Assembly (NCBI RefSeq): GCF_021130785.1
Contig: NC_060207.1
Span: forward strand, 6,275,001 to 6,339,000
DNA: 64,000 nucleotides
Direction of reading: 5' to 3'
Origin: Homalodisca vitripennis
Lineage: Eukaryota > Arthropoda > Insecta > Hemiptera > Cicadellidae
Every line of letters begins with the position of its first letter. Within the stretch, counting starts at the first letter, position 1. Below, in pieces: positions 11,383 to 23,255 of this stretch. The notes beneath the pieces are model-generated. The model was given only the letters and a program-made list of their open reading frames with translations, did not search any database and was not told the DNA's origin. Made by a program: the position numbers and the translations under genes.

Positions 11383-13783
11383 AGTGGTTTTGTCACAAAA
11401 CTTTTGCCAAATTCCTTCCTAAGGAATTAGTAAATTTTTCATGATGATTTTGTTGTGACAATAATGGAAGTACGTATCACTTATACAGTTGAATTTGTAA
11501 TATGTAATGTATGTGTTTATCATCAATACATTTCTTATTATTTGTTTGTATACATTTTTCACTATTATGGAGATCATTTAATAAAATCAGAGACAGTTAC
11601 TCATTCATAAACATATTCCTCCTAGCCGCAAGAAACCAATAAATAATGCATTTTTTAATTTAATATCTGCTTGAAAGGTATACACAATAATTAAAATTTA
11701 CGCCAAACAACACATAGTTTTCTGCTTAGCAGATATTGCGCAAATGTGAGTGTTCATTTCATATTTTAAGATTTATTCTTAATGCTGCCATGTTTAAATT
11801 TGAACTGCCACTTAACATTTCAAAATCCAATTTAAATAAATTGGGTTTTCAATAAAACATTCTTATGCGTTTTTGACAATAATTTGAATGTTTAGCGCGA
11901 AGTATTGATGATTGGAACATGTGGATAAGTACTAATATTAATTTAAAACCTTATAATCGAGAATATAAAATTAAAAATCAGAATCATTTTAGTACGGTGA
12001 TCTCCTCCTTTTCATAGCATACATTTTCATTCAAAATCATTCCCATCTCTAATGGACTAAGCCGTTACAATCGATTGGAGAGTCTCTTGAGTGGAGAGAG
12101 TCATAGATGCTGCCTAAAAAAGTCTTGTTGGCCATTTCAGTCTACCAGGAGGCAGACATACAGGAATGGAATGGAGCGTAGCGAACAATATATGGGAGAG
12201 GATTCATTTGCGCTTGTTGGCCACACTCCTATATTGGTTACAAGGAATATCTGCAAATAATTCTTAGCAGATTAATTTTTCACATATAAACCTAACAAAA
12301 ATTTTGGCAAAGATATATACATGAAATTTATTGTGAAAAGGTACCAAACTTTAGTAGCAAATAACAAGTTATTATTTATCTATGTTGAATAAAACATAAT
12401 TTATGATCAATAACGGGGTTTTCAATGTAAATGAAACCTAACGATTAGTATTTAAGTAATTAAAATTTCCCCACGGTTATGAATAATTTCTGAGGGTATT
12501 AGAAAATCTATGCCAACTTTATAACTAATGTTAACTGATAAATTAAAGTAAATAAAAAAAACGCCAGCAAAGTCGCGCGCGACTTACCCGCAGAATACTA
12601 CGATAGTGTAAGTTGCCAATTAAATGTTAACATGAATTATGTTTCCGATTTTACTTGTGATAGAAATTGAATTATTTGGACCATTAGAAAATACAGGACA
12701 ATACATTATAGGAATATACAGAATATGTTTGTAGTTGTAGACCAGGTGTGGCTAAAGCTTATTCTTCCCTTAAAAGTTAATTTTCGAGAAATATCAAATC
12801 TTCTTTGGGTATATGTAAGGATCGATTTTCAAACTACATAATTGTCAAGAAAACAGTAACCGGGAGGAGGCTTCTTAAAAATTGAAAATGGGCTGATCCA
12901 ACGAGAGATAATACAAAGTAAAGGACTAGATAGGACTAATTCAATGATATCAATATATCACTATACCGAATTTAACCACTCTGTCTAAAATGGAGATAGT
13001 TTGAACTAGCGTAACAATTTAATTTAATTTTTGATTTAATCAATTTTCATAACTAATACGTTTTTCAAACTCCAAAAGTCCCATACGTATTTTTTATCTA
13101 GGCAACACAAAGAGATTATTCATGGATTACGTGCCTAATATTTCGGTGTATTGAAGATTTTCACCCTAAAGTGCTTGTAAAGGTACTTGAAACTAAGTTA
13201 TACTAACCCCACCGTGTGACCCTTTTATTAAAGGATCTTAATAAAAGAGGTCGAATGTTGAATATGGAAAACATTTTTAAATCCACAAGAGTCCCCATTG
13301 ATGTTATTACATATCTCAAAATAAGATATAAAAATTGACAAACGTAAACGATTATTATGAGGGTGGAATCTTTTGAAGCAAATGGTACACGTCTACATAG
13401 AAATTTTTATATAAATTATATACATACTAACAAGGGTATATAGTACATTTTACAAGTAAACTGACCATTGGTTCTAAAATTGTGGAAGAATTTCGGTGAT
13501 AACCTATCATACTTGATCTCTGTTTCATTATAGTAGCAATTATAATGATCATGGAAATAAATATCTTTTATTCTTATTCATTCATAATTTTCCTTCTTTA
13601 TGAAAAGCTATTGGTTTAACAGATTATAAAGATTGAAGTGCTTCTATAGTTCATCGATTCCATGCTAATGACAAATTAACTCGCAGTTTTGAATTATCGC
13701 TAATATTCGATATTATTCCAAAACAGAAGAACCATTTTACGACTCTCGATTAATTGGTTGGTTATATGGCCTATGCTTGAAAC
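11383..13783. other. AT-rich spacer, nothing recognised
   Basis: Short frames only (for example 12075-12260) with no domain. No RNA gene or repeat array seen. Confidence 0.5.
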
Positions 13784-14000
13784 AGCCGACTGTCGAGCGG
13801 TCTAAGGCGTAGGACATTGGTCCGAGTTAAAGATAGCGTCCATCCTGTCTATGACGTTGCACTTATATCAGCGCCATTGACCTTGCACTGCACTGACTCT
13901 CCTCCTTGTTCTGTTTGATAAAATCCTTGCACGAGCCCATGGCCCATAAGGACGGCCAGAATAAGCATAAAAGGGTTATCGGTTTGTCCTTAGTGTTCTC
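13784..14000 (+). mobile_element. tRNA-derived SINE-like repeat, copy 1
   Basis: Positions 13791-13809 read TGTCGAGCGGTCTAAGGCG, a good Pol III A-box as in tRNA-Leu/Ser (TGGCNNAGNGG-like). A weak B-box-like GGTCCGAGTTA follows at about 13819. The body (CCATTGACCTTGCACTG ... CCCATAAGGACGGCCAGAATAAGCATAAAAGGG) matches the segment at 23150-23235. Two copies sharing a tRNA-like head and a common tail are the mark of a SINE. The tRNA fold itself looks decayed, so this is not a functional tRNA. Confidence 0.6.
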
Positions 14001-14702
14001 CTATGTGTTAATGAGTTCTAGAAGAGGACTTATTTTTCAAAATCTTACACAAGTTTTACGTTACCTGTAAATATGTGTTTTCGTTTTAAGTTGTAAAACT
14101 AACCTATAGAGGAGAAAGTGTTATCACTTTAAAGTTAATATGGTAACTGGTTTGAGAGTTGTTTGAAATACAAAGTCATAAATTGCGTAACAAGTTTCAA
14201 TTTTCCTTAACAAGAAACATTTGATGAAAAACTGTCAGATCCTTAAATCTTAGTAAAAATAGCGTACCAAACCCCTCTTCCAGCTGAGCTACCTAACTCT
14301 ATCCCAGATCATTGAGAAATTTGAAGAAAATCTTTAGGAAATTTAGCATATACTACATAAAATCGTACACAAACCAGGAACATTTATATGAAGAGTCTAG
14401 TCATCATCATATTTTCAATTTCCAGAGAAAAATAGTATTTTGTACTCATTATATGTTCCCTTTAATTACATCGCATAAGGAGATTTATTTTTATACTACT
14501 ACGTTCCTGCTTAATACTAGTGTAAGATAGTTTTTACCATGAATGCAATAATTATTATAAAGATGAACAAAAGCATATGCTAATTTTAGCGAAGCTAAAA
14601 TTCTTTCGGTTTGCTTTCCGTAAAACTATTAGACGTACGCGTGCACAATTGTTGTATGTAGTTAGTTCAATGTAAAATAATGATACGTTATTAGATTAAA
14701 GT
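14001..14702. other. AT-rich spacer with a small perfect hairpin
   Basis: At 14583-14603 AATTTTAGC-GAA-GCTAAAATT forms a perfect 9-bp stem with a 3-base loop. A 72-codon frame at 14312-14530 has no recognisable features. Confidence 0.5.
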
Positions 14703-14830
14703 TTGTTGTTTGCGGAAGGTCTGAAACGATAATAGTAATTTGAACATTCACCGTCGTTATATGTTACAACCTTACGAGAATTGAAATGTATTCTCTTCAT
14801 CAGGAGATAGTCGGTACATTGCTAAATAAA
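14703..14830 (-). mobile_element. Fragment of a third hammerhead-motif repeat (Penelope-like?)
   Basis: Read on the minus strand from 14804, CCTGATGA is followed by AGAGAAT, a 7-base loop, ATTCTC and G(T)AAGG. This is the same layout (CTGATGA - stem - GAAA-like) as the elements at 2.9-3.4 kb and 55.9 kb, with different flanking sequence. No inverted partner was found nearby. One base of the GAAA appears mutated. Placing it with Penelope-like elements is inference. Confidence 0.35.
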
Positions 14831-15748
14831 ACTGACGACTAAATGAATTACTTAGATGTTACTCTGTTAAGTAAATCAGATGTTCACTAATTTATTACAA
14901 CTAACTCCAACTCATTTGTTTTAAGACAATTGATGTTTCTAAGAAAAGCGGGGCATCCTGAATAGTTCTAATCTATTACAATACAGTAAATAGCGATGTG
15001 TCGGTGTAGTCTATATTGATAGACAGTGCATTAAGTGGTTCAAAGAAATATTTAAAACATTAAAGTGGATTATTTGTTTCTAAATCGGGTGATGATTATT
15101 GAAATAGATTGTTTAAATGCATATTTGGACTAAGGATATTTGCCAACGTTTCTTTTTACCACAAAAGAAAAAAACGTTTTGAAATTTATACCTGACGAAT
15201 CCGAATTTAATCAATTAAGTATGCATTAATATTCATCACAGTACATATAAAATAGTGGTGAACACAGCAAAACCAAAAGTTGAAGAAAAACCACAATTGT
15301 ACATGAGACTGTAATCTACAGAGCTGTAATACAGTGACCTAGTATCAGAATCAGAAGAAGCACACAAAACCTGAGATATCAAAAATAAAGTACCATAGCA
15401 ACGCGTGATGCAAACACAATACCACGATAGTTTCGGTTCCTAAATATGGATCACAATTTCAAATTAAATTTATTTTTAAGTTCATGCTCATATAACCTGT
15501 TCTTACACCCTGGTTTACCAGTTCATTCTCAACCCGTCGCGTATTGGCTGTAGTAGAAAATCATATTATGTTGGTAAATAATACTCATGCTGTAAAACAC
15601 AGAGGGAATTTAATATCGTGGAATGCAGAGCGACACGACGTGAGGTTGGCTATACTGTAAGCGCCGGAAGGGGTTCAAGGCGTCAGTTTTCATTTACGAC
15701 GTTGGGGATAGGCAATTTGAAACTAAATTTAATAAAGTTGTTACTCGC
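14831..15748. other. AT-rich spacer, nothing recognised
   Basis: No supported feature. Confidence 0.5.
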
Positions 15749-17909
15749 TGCACACGGCTTACATAACCCGCGGCTGGTTAACTGCTCACGTCCCGAGTTG
15801 CAATGAAGGGTGGCTTGATACAGCGAGCGCTCCTCTGTGTCACGCCACTGTTGTACTTCACTTCTCTCTTCAGTTGTTCCTCGGTGCATACGGCTTACAT
15901 AACCCGCGGCTGGTTAACTGCTCACGTCCCGAGTTGCAATGAAGGGTGGCTTGATACAGCGAGCGCTCCTCTGTGTCACGCCACTGTTGTACTTCACTTC
16001 TCTCTTCAGTTGTTCCTCGGTGCACACGGCTTACATAACCCGCGGCTGGTTAACTGCTCACGTCCCGAGTTGCAATGAAGGGTGGCTTGATACAGCGAGC
16101 GCTCCTCTGTGTCACGCCACTGTTGTACTTCACTTCTCTCTTCAGTTGTTCCTCAGTGCACACGGCTTACATAACCCGCGGCTGGTTAACTGCTCACGTC
16201 CCGAGTTGCAATGAAGGGTGGCTTGATACAGCGAGCGCTCCTCTGTGTCACGCCACTGTTGTACTTCACTTCTCTCTTCAGTTGTTCCTCGGTGCACACG
16301 GCTTACATAACCCGCGGCTGGTTAACTGCTCACGTCCCGAGTTGCAATGAAGGGTGGCTTGATACAGCGAGCGCTCCTCTGTGTCACGCCACTGTTGTAC
16401 TTCACTTCTCTCTTCAGTTGTTCCTCGGTGCACACGGCTTACATAACCCGCGGCTGGTTAACTGCTCACGTCCCGAGTTGCAATGAAGGGTGGCTTGATA
16501 CAGCGAGCGCTCCTCTGTGTCACGCCACTGTTGTACTTCACTTCTCTCTTCAGTTGTTCCTCGGTGCACACGGCTTACATAACCCGCGGCTGGTTAACTG
16601 CTCACGTCCCGAGTTGCAATGAAGGGTGGCTTGATACAGCGAGCGCTCCTCTGTGTCACGCCACTGTTGTACTTCACTTCTCTCTTCAGTTGTTCCTCGG
16701 TGCACACGGCTTACATAACCCGCGGCTGGTTAACTGCTCACGTCCCGAGTTGCAATGAAGGGTGGCTTGATACAGCGAGCGCTCCTCTGTGTCACGCCAC
16801 TGTTGTACTTCACTTCTCTCTTCAGTTGTTCCTCGGTGCACACGGCTTACATAACCCGCGGCTGGTTAACTGCTCACGTCCCGAGTTGCAATGAAGGGTG
16901 GCTTGATACAGCGAGCGCTCCTCTGTGTCACGCCACTGTTGTACTTCACTTCTCTCTTCAGTTGTTCCTCGGTGCACACGGCTTACATAACCCGCGGCTG
17001 GTTAACTGCTCACGTCCCGAGTTGCAATGAAGGGTGGCTTGATACAGCGAGCGCTCCTCTGTGTCACGCCACTGTTGTACTTCACTTCTCTCTTCAGTTG
17101 TTCCTCGGTGCACACGGCTTACATAACCCGCGGCTGGTTAACTGCTCACGTCCCGAGTTGCAATGAAGGGTGGCTTGATACAGCGAGCGCTCCTCCGTGT
17201 CACGCCACTGTTGTACTTCACTTCTCTCTTCAGTTGTTCCTCGGTGCACACGGCTTACATAACCCGCGGCTGGTTAACTGCTCACGTCCCGAGTTGCAAT
17301 GAAGGGTGGCTTGATACAGCGAGCGCTCCTCTGTGTCACGCCACTGTTGTACTTCACTTCTCTCTTCAGTGGTTCCTCGGTGCACACGGCTTACATAACC
17401 TGCGGCTGGTTAACTGCTCACGTCCCGAGTTGCAATGAAGGGTGGCTTGATACAGCGAGCGCTCCTCTGTGTCACGCCACTGTTGTACTTCACTTCTCTC
17501 TTCAGTGGTTCCTCGGTGCACACGGCTTACATAACCCGAGCTGGTTAACTGCTCACGTTCCCGAGTTGCAATGAAGGGTGGCTTGATACAGCGAGCGCTC
17601 CTCTGTGTCACGCCACTGTTGTACTTCACTTCTCTCTTCAGTTGGTTCCTCGGTGCACACGGCTTACATAACCCGAGCTGGTTAACTGCTCACGTCCCGA
17701 GTTGCAATGAAGGGTGGCTTGATACAGCGAGCGCTCCTCTGTGTCACGCCACTGTTGTACTTCACTTCTCTCTTCAGTTGTTCCTCGGTGCACACGGCTT
17801 ACATAACCCGCGGCTGGTTAACTGCTCACGTCCCGAGTTGCAATGAAGGGTGGCTTGATACAGCGAGCGCTCCTCTGTGTCACGCCACTGTTGTACTCCA
17901 CTTCTCTCT
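15749..17909. repeat. Tandem array, 136-bp GC-richer unit, about 16 copies
   Basis: Units begin around TGCACACGGCTTACATAACC and contain CGCGGCTGGTTAACTGCTC, GAGTTGCAATGAAGGGTGG and CCACTGTTGTACTTCACTTC. The period is exactly 136 in the core. The last four units diverge (TTCAGTGG, AACCTGCGG, CCCGAGCTGG with two bases lost, CACGTTCCC), as expected at an array edge. Because 136 is not a multiple of three, each ATG opens a 91-codon frame covering two units; the overlapping copies are artefacts of the repeat. Confidence 0.97.
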
Positions 17910-18126
17910 CTGGTTTCACGGATGACACGTCAAAGAAAACACATCGTGATCTCTTGTCTTGTGGCTCTGTAGCCTTGCAGACAATAATAATAAGGGTGAG
18001 ATTAGACGCTACATCGCCGAGTTTTGAACGTTTTTAGCGTCTGTTAAACTTTATGAACTACACAACCGTCATGATAATCTGATTTAACTTTGGGCACTGT
18101 AGAATTTATAGAATAAATAATATAGA

Positions 18127-18156
18127 ATAAATTCACCACGTTGTGGGTGAATTTAT
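18127..18156. other. Perfect 11-bp hairpin
   Basis: ATAAATTCACC - ACGTTGTG - GGTGAATTTAT just outside the 136-bp array. No T-run or flanking gene gives it an obvious role. Confidence 0.6.
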
Positions 18157-18420
18157 ATGAATCAATTATAATACAATAATATTAATCGTAGAAGCAGTTA
18201 ACCAAGATGTCAACTTGAAAATATATATTTTCCATATATTATAAAATATTAAATAAAATGGCTTGCAAATGTAAACATGGTTTTAATGATAACATATAAA
18301 AACTTTGCTCTGAAAAATAAAAATATAACTAAACACTTGAAGTATCGGCGCTTTTTCTCCCTCCAGGTCAAACGTTATAGGACTTAATAGTTTTTAGGAT
18401 TTAATAAAAGTGAATAGGAC

Positions 18421-18730
18421 TACAAGAATTATATTTGGGTAACTACTATATTTTTACATACTCATACCTTATTAGTATGCACTTTCATTCATTTACGGTT
18501 ACTAAAATTTAAACACAACAATAAAAAAAGTGCATTTTATTGCAGTATGTTAGAACTTATTCAACATGAAAAGGACGATAATAATTATATAATAAGAATT
18601 ACATTTTGGAAACTTTAGTCAGGAATCTATAAGCATATAGTTTATTAGTATGCACTTCCTTGCATGGACCCCTTAAATTTAAACAAAAAATATAGAAAAA
18701 GGACATTACAATATGTTTTGTTTAAATTAT
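18421..18730. repeat. Degenerate two-copy duplication, about 173-bp spacing
   Basis: TTATTAGTATGCAC occurs near 18469 and 18642, each followed by diverged but alignable text (AAATTTAAAC, AAAAAAGTGCATT versus AAAAAGGACATT, then CA(G/A)TATGTT). An old local duplication. Confidence 0.55.
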
Positions 18731-18879
18731 TCACGTCTTGACAAACATCTCTAATTTTTACAAAGGCATCTCAAGATATAATCCATCCTTATCGTAACGT
18801 TTATTTTGCAAAATATTTAAAGGGTAAACACTTTATGCAATTTTGCAATACAAGTAAAGCTAATGCTGGTATGTACTCG

Positions 18880-19340
18880 TATGGTTTGGATCTCGCCCGC
18901 GATGCAGAAACCCATGAACAGATTGGAGCATAATTGAAAATGCTCTATTATTGGCACAACATGTCTATTGCGTACGTATTAGAACAGTTGATTTTTGTGA
19001 CAAGGGTTAACGTCGTTATTGTTTCACTGTATTCCTTTGAAAAATCATGGCAACGAAACAGGTATTTTTCAAACCCCGAGTTCCATTGTAAACGGCCTTT
19101 GACGTGGTTCAAAAGGTATCAAAATAAAATCAAGGGAAACTCTGCGGAAAAACATATCATCCTTTGTGAATGACGAGAGTGGAAAACGTCGGGCGGTGAT
19201 GGAATATCAATCAACGAGCAGAGGGCGGCCGGCACTGATATCGAACATAAAATAATGGCGTGTGGCTCTGTTATTTGATCCGCTATCAGGATAATCAAAC
19301 TGTGGCTCACTTTAATGGCTTTTACATTTTTATCATTATT
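18880..19340. promoter_or_regulatory. Candidate conserved non-coding block
   Basis: GC-richer and compositionally unlike its flanks, with TTGACGTGGTTC, GGTATCAAAATAAAATCAA, GGGCGGCCGGCACTGATATCG, TTATTTGATCCGCTATC and GATAATCAAAC. Two opposite short frames cover it (18934-19173 + and 19119-19346 -), neither recognisable. The regulatory reading is inference from composition. Confidence 0.22.
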
Positions 19341-19549
19341 CTTCATCAGTTAAAAAACCTTTAATTTTGTAAGAAATTATTTTTAGGAAATCACGAATAC
19401 TTAACAATGTGTCTTAGTACACAGTTTTAGATTTTATTAGTTAAAATATGCTCAAAAAATATTTTTTTTTATATAAATCGTTTAGAATATAAAATTAATT
19501 CAAAGCGAGCAATAAGAAAAAGTGTTACAATATTAGGAGCCACGTATTT

Positions 19550-19684
19550 GGATAACTTCTTGGTTTCACTAATACTATGATATGTAAACCTGATTTGTAT
19601 ATAATTTTATTAGTAAAAACCCTGGTATTATTTCAGGATAATTTCCTGGTTTCACTGATGTTATGATATGAAAATCTGACTTGG
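19550..19684. repeat. Degenerate direct repeat, 86-bp spacing
   Basis: GGATAACTTCTTGGTTTCAC at 19550 and GGATAATTTCCTGGTTTCAC at 19636 are each followed by related sequence (ACTATGATATGTAAACCTGA versus GTTATGATATGAAAATCTGA). Confidence 0.7.
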
Positions 19685-19923
19685 ATGAATTAAAAATAAT
19701 CAATTACGATTATCACACATAACAATACTTCTAGTTCAGCAGCTTAAAGCTAAGTTGCTAATTTTTTACTGGAATCGATACAAGAATTTCGTCTAAGAAA
19801 GAAACCGAACGACAACTACGCTATTTTTGATGGAGGTCGAAATGGGATGGTATAGAAAAGGTTAAAAATATGAAATAAAAATTTGTCCTTGAATCATAAG
19901 TTTTCTTATACACTTAAAAACAA

Positions 19924-20169
19924 ATGCAAGACTTGCAAATAAATATTACATTGTCGTTAGATAACCTTATGAAGGCTCTTAAAGTAGAGAATTCAAATCA
20001 AGCTGTCCAATTATCTGGTGACGATGGCGATTTATGTATGACGTTTGGTTTGAAGCGTATCGAGCTAGGAAAAATAAAATTTGAGAAAAAATTTCATTTA
20101 ATATTTTTACCTCTTCCATTGCGATCTTTGCCAAAACTAGCGCAGTTGACGATTGGTTTTCTTTCGTAG
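19924..20169 (+). CDS. Unrecognised 81-codon frame, weak sliding-clamp-like pattern
   Basis: The first half reads LSLDNLMKALKVENSNQAVQ then LSGDDGDLCMTFGLK. The spacing of leucines, K-x-L-K, the DDxD and the final hydrophobic strand recalls the inner helix and strand of DNA sliding clamps (PCNA, HUS1 or RAD1). The resemblance is by eye and short. The second half does not continue the pattern, and a stop lies just upstream of the ATG. If real it would be a single exon or a pseudogene piece. No neighbouring exon was found. Chance is quite possible. Confidence 0.15.
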   Translation: MQDLQINITLSLDNLMKALKVENSNQAVQLSGDDGDLCMTFGLKRIELGKIKFEKKFHLIFLPLPLRSLPKLAQLTIGFLS

Positions 20170-20577
20170 AGAAATTTTATATTTATTACAAGAAAAACAG
20201 ACTCTGTGTTTATATATCGCCATTTACCTCTAAGCTCCTACATCTATTTATGTTAGTCGATTACGTAATAAAAAATACAAACATTAATAATATTTTAAAA
20301 CACGTCCTTAAAAAAAACACACACATTCTGTACATAATGTGTTACACAATAAATGAACGTAATTCAAATAATGCACTTAGAATTCTTAACTTTCTGATAG
20401 AAATACAGTATTCATAAATATCCCACTTTCAGGCACACATTCCCTACTTTCTCAATAGGGGATCGTATAGTGATTATGCAATATTTTCAGCTTCTATAGA
20501 CTCATGAAGCTTCAATAAGTCACGAACGTAAAAATATGTTATATTACCAAAATTTTTCCAAAAAGCAAATTATTTGC

Positions 20578-20780
20578 TAAGCGTTAGCGAAGACTATCTC
20601 GAGAGATTATAGAAACATTTAGTTTTTGTCTATGTGTCTTTCCGCTCGATATCTAGAAAATAAAATCACCAATAGACTGTTCATGAAGTCTTTAGATTAT
20701 TTAGATTTATTTAGATTTAGGCAGCACTGAGTTTGATGGTAGTGCATGTCATTCCATAGGATTTGGGGAATGTCAGGTAA
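20578..20780 (+). mobile_element. Interspersed repeat family C, rearranged fragment
   Basis: 20578-20700 (GCGTTAGCGAAG ... CTATGTGTCTTTCCGCTCGATATCTAGAAAATAAAATCACC) aligns with 47530-47650. 20731-20775 (GATGGTAGTGCATGTCATTC) aligns with 47502-47540, which is the start of the other copy. So the 3' part precedes the 5' part here, as at a junction of two tandem copies. Diverged. Confidence 0.45.
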
Positions 20781-20913
20781 TATTCCTATATTGGTCTTAT
20801 GGGTAACCATTTCACAATGATAAAAAATGCATGATAAATACACGTTAGTTCATCGCAAAATAAAATAATGTATAAAAAACGTATTTCTTAGGAAAAAGTG
20901 CAATGAAAAATCA

Positions 20914-20916
<3 letters not shown>

Positions 20917-20968
<52 letters not shown>
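20917..20968. repeat. (TA)n microsatellite
   Basis: About 26 uninterrupted TA dinucleotides. Confidence 0.97.
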
Positions 20969-20971
<3 letters not shown>

Positions 20972-21145
20972 TAAATATGACAATCTTAAATACAACGTAG
21001 TAATTTTTTAATTATACTTCAAGAAAAATTCACAAATCTTCAATAATAAACGAAACACATTTATAATTCATAGGATTTAGAACGGACATTTTCTTCGACA
21101 CTTCATGATTTCGTTAGTGTTAATTGCAGTCAATATAAACAAAAA

Positions 21146-21387
21146 GTGGCCTGTTACATCTGCTTGCACAACTTTTCAATAAGTTTTATTCACTAAAAAG
21201 TTACATCAGACACCTGGTCTGTGCTTGTACCATGGCAGTTAAACTAACAAAGTCAATACATGATTAGTGGCCTGTTACATCTGCTTGCAAAAACTTTCAA
21301 TAAGTTTTATTCACTAAAAAGTAACATCAGACACCCGGTCTGTGCTTGTACCATGGCAGTTAAACTAACAAAGTCAATACAAGATTG
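21146..21387. repeat. Tandem duplication, 121-bp unit, 2 copies
   Basis: GTGGCCTGTTACATCTGCTT starts at 21146 and 21267. The copies differ at only a few positions (CACAACTTTTC versus AAAAACTTTC, ACCTGG versus ACCCGG), so this duplication is recent. The minus-strand frame at 21307-21534 overlaps it and is not recognised. Confidence 0.95.
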
Positions 21388-21954
21388 GAACAAACATCCA
21401 GATAACTCTCCGTACCGTAACACCCATGCCCGTAAATAAAAAAATGTATTACTTGTCACAGTAAAGAGTTGTATCTCTTTCATAATCTCGTTTCTCAAAT
21501 TTAAGTTTGACAGTTTTAGTTTACACTGACCCATTTAGATGTTTGGCCAAATCGGCCAATATTGGATGAATCGATAACATCATGTCGACTTCGCTGAGGG
21601 TACATGTCTCAATTTCAAATCTTTAGCTTTTTTGAATTTTCAGATGTCCTGCGTACAGCCAGAAAGAGAGTAATACAAGAAAGGAAATGTTTACATCCCC
21701 GGCAGATAAAAGAGAAATGATGGAAGTCTTCAAAGTGCTAGCCTTCAAGGACACTATCATAGAACTCATTTTCTTCTATATACACATGGAGTTTTATACG
21801 AAATCCACAGTATTATGTTGAAACTTTTCTAAGATAGCTTACGGATTGCGAGATAACACGTGTTTCTATGTCACATTTTAAAATGTAAAATTACTAAATA
21901 CAAGTTTTTTTACAAATTTGTCTATGATGCGATTTTCTAATGAGCATCATGTTT

Positions 21955-22365
21955 TTTCGTCATACAAATCCTCAAGAGCTATATAAGCCAACATCGAATT
22001 CAATGCGTATATAGAAATGAAGCTTTATGTAATATTTCAAGTGTACAGTTCAGTTCACTCTAGAGATACCTTGCGGATAGACAGACTGACATTTCCTAGC
22101 CCCTAGAGTGGTACACTCTCAGTCAATAATGTTACCTATATAGAAATGAAGCTTTATGTAATATTTCAAGTGTACAGTTCAGTTCACTCTAGAGATACCT
22201 TGCGGATAGACAGACTGACATTTCCTAGCCCCTAGAGCGGTAGAGTCAATAATGTTACCTATATAGAGTCAAGTGTACAGTTCAGTTCTCTAGATACCTT
22301 GCGGATAGACAGACTGACATTTCCTTGCCCCTAGAGTGGTAGACATTCAGTCAATAATGTTACAT
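21955..22365 (+). mobile_element. Interspersed repeat family B, locally expanded to three units
   Basis: CCTATATAGAAATGAAGC... units start near 22006, 22136 and 22259 (the third shortened). Each holds AAGTGTACAGTTCAGTTC, TACCTTGCGGATAGACAGAC, TGACATTTCC and CCCCTAGAG, and is separated by AGTCAATAATG, equivalent to the GCTCAGTCAA boundary of other copies. The almost identical first two units point to recent tandem amplification of an older interspersed copy. Confidence 0.75.
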
Positions 22366-23084
22366 TATAAACACGTAGGCCCAAATACTTAAATTTCTTT
22401 TTATTTGCTTGATATGTAAACTTCAATCTGACCTCAGGTCGGTTCAATTCTAATACACGGATATAAATAATATATTGTATTTGTAGCACTTTAACAAGAT
22501 ATACATGTTATACAGAAATATTGTGTTATAATGTTGTGTAACTATCTAACTATGCAGTATATTTTATTTTAGTACTGACACTATATAAATCTAGATACTA
22601 TACTCCAAGCTTACATGAGTAACAACGTTTCTAGCACATTGTAACCATTCATATAATACTAAAGACATTTCTAATTGAGTTTCAATTCTAAGAATAAGCA
22701 CGGCTTTAGGAGATGCGGAGTAAGGCAAGTTGAAATCGCATTCAAACCTGGCTTTGTTCTACCTGAAAGCATTTCAAAGGCCGTAAAAAGCTTAACCCTT
22801 AAGACAAAGAGAGATGTAAGTGCTTATTGCAGAATAAAACCTGGCCTGAAGCTCGAATCAAGCACTTTATTGATCTCATTCGTATGTTTTTATTGTTCTT
22901 TGATGATTTGTAATGAGATCAAAGTAGATTTAGACTTCCTTGTACAAAGACTAAAAACTAATCCATCAAGAAACGATTTTTAAGTAAGGTTATTTAATAA
23001 TGAAATTATAGCAACTCAGGTAAATTGTTTGATTTTAGTTATAACTATGAGTTCGGATAGGAGTGAAGATTCCTTAGGGGTGTA
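22366..23084. other. AT-rich spacer with an unrecognised 102-codon frame
   Basis: The frame at 22675-22983 (+) starts MSFNSKNKHGFRRCGVRQVE. It has a basic first half and a short hydrophobic stretch but no domain that I know. It is the longest frame in the window that is not tied to a repeat or microsatellite, so I note it without calling a gene. Confidence 0.3.
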
Positions 23085-23255
23085 CGGCATTAGAGTTTAG
23101 ATCTATGTTAGAAATATAGGAGGATCAGATCCTATCGGTACCCGTGCACTCTTTAGCAGTATCATCGACCTTGGACTGTATCGACCCTCCCTGTGGGGGT
23201 CCTTGAGGACGGGCAGAATAAGGCTTAAAAGGGTGTTGGACTCTCTCCTTATAAA
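23085..23255 (+). mobile_element. tRNA-derived SINE-like repeat, copy 2
   Basis: A B-box-like GGATCAGATCC lies at 23122-23132. The body CATCGACCTTGGACTGTATCG ... TGAGGACGGGCAGAATAAGGCTTAAAAGGG matches the copy at 13784-14000, with a deletion in the middle. The A-box end is decayed. Confidence 0.55.

Noticed and set aside
13784..13870. Functional tRNA-Leu/Ser gene
   Set aside because: The A-box is good but the B-box is degenerate and the acceptor stem does not pair; the downstream tail is shared with a second copy, which fits a SINE.
15803..18037. Series of overlapping 91-codon frames starting MKGGLIQRALLCVTPLLYFT
   Set aside because: Each covers two units of a 136-bp array and overlaps the next in another frame; a product of the period, not a gene family.
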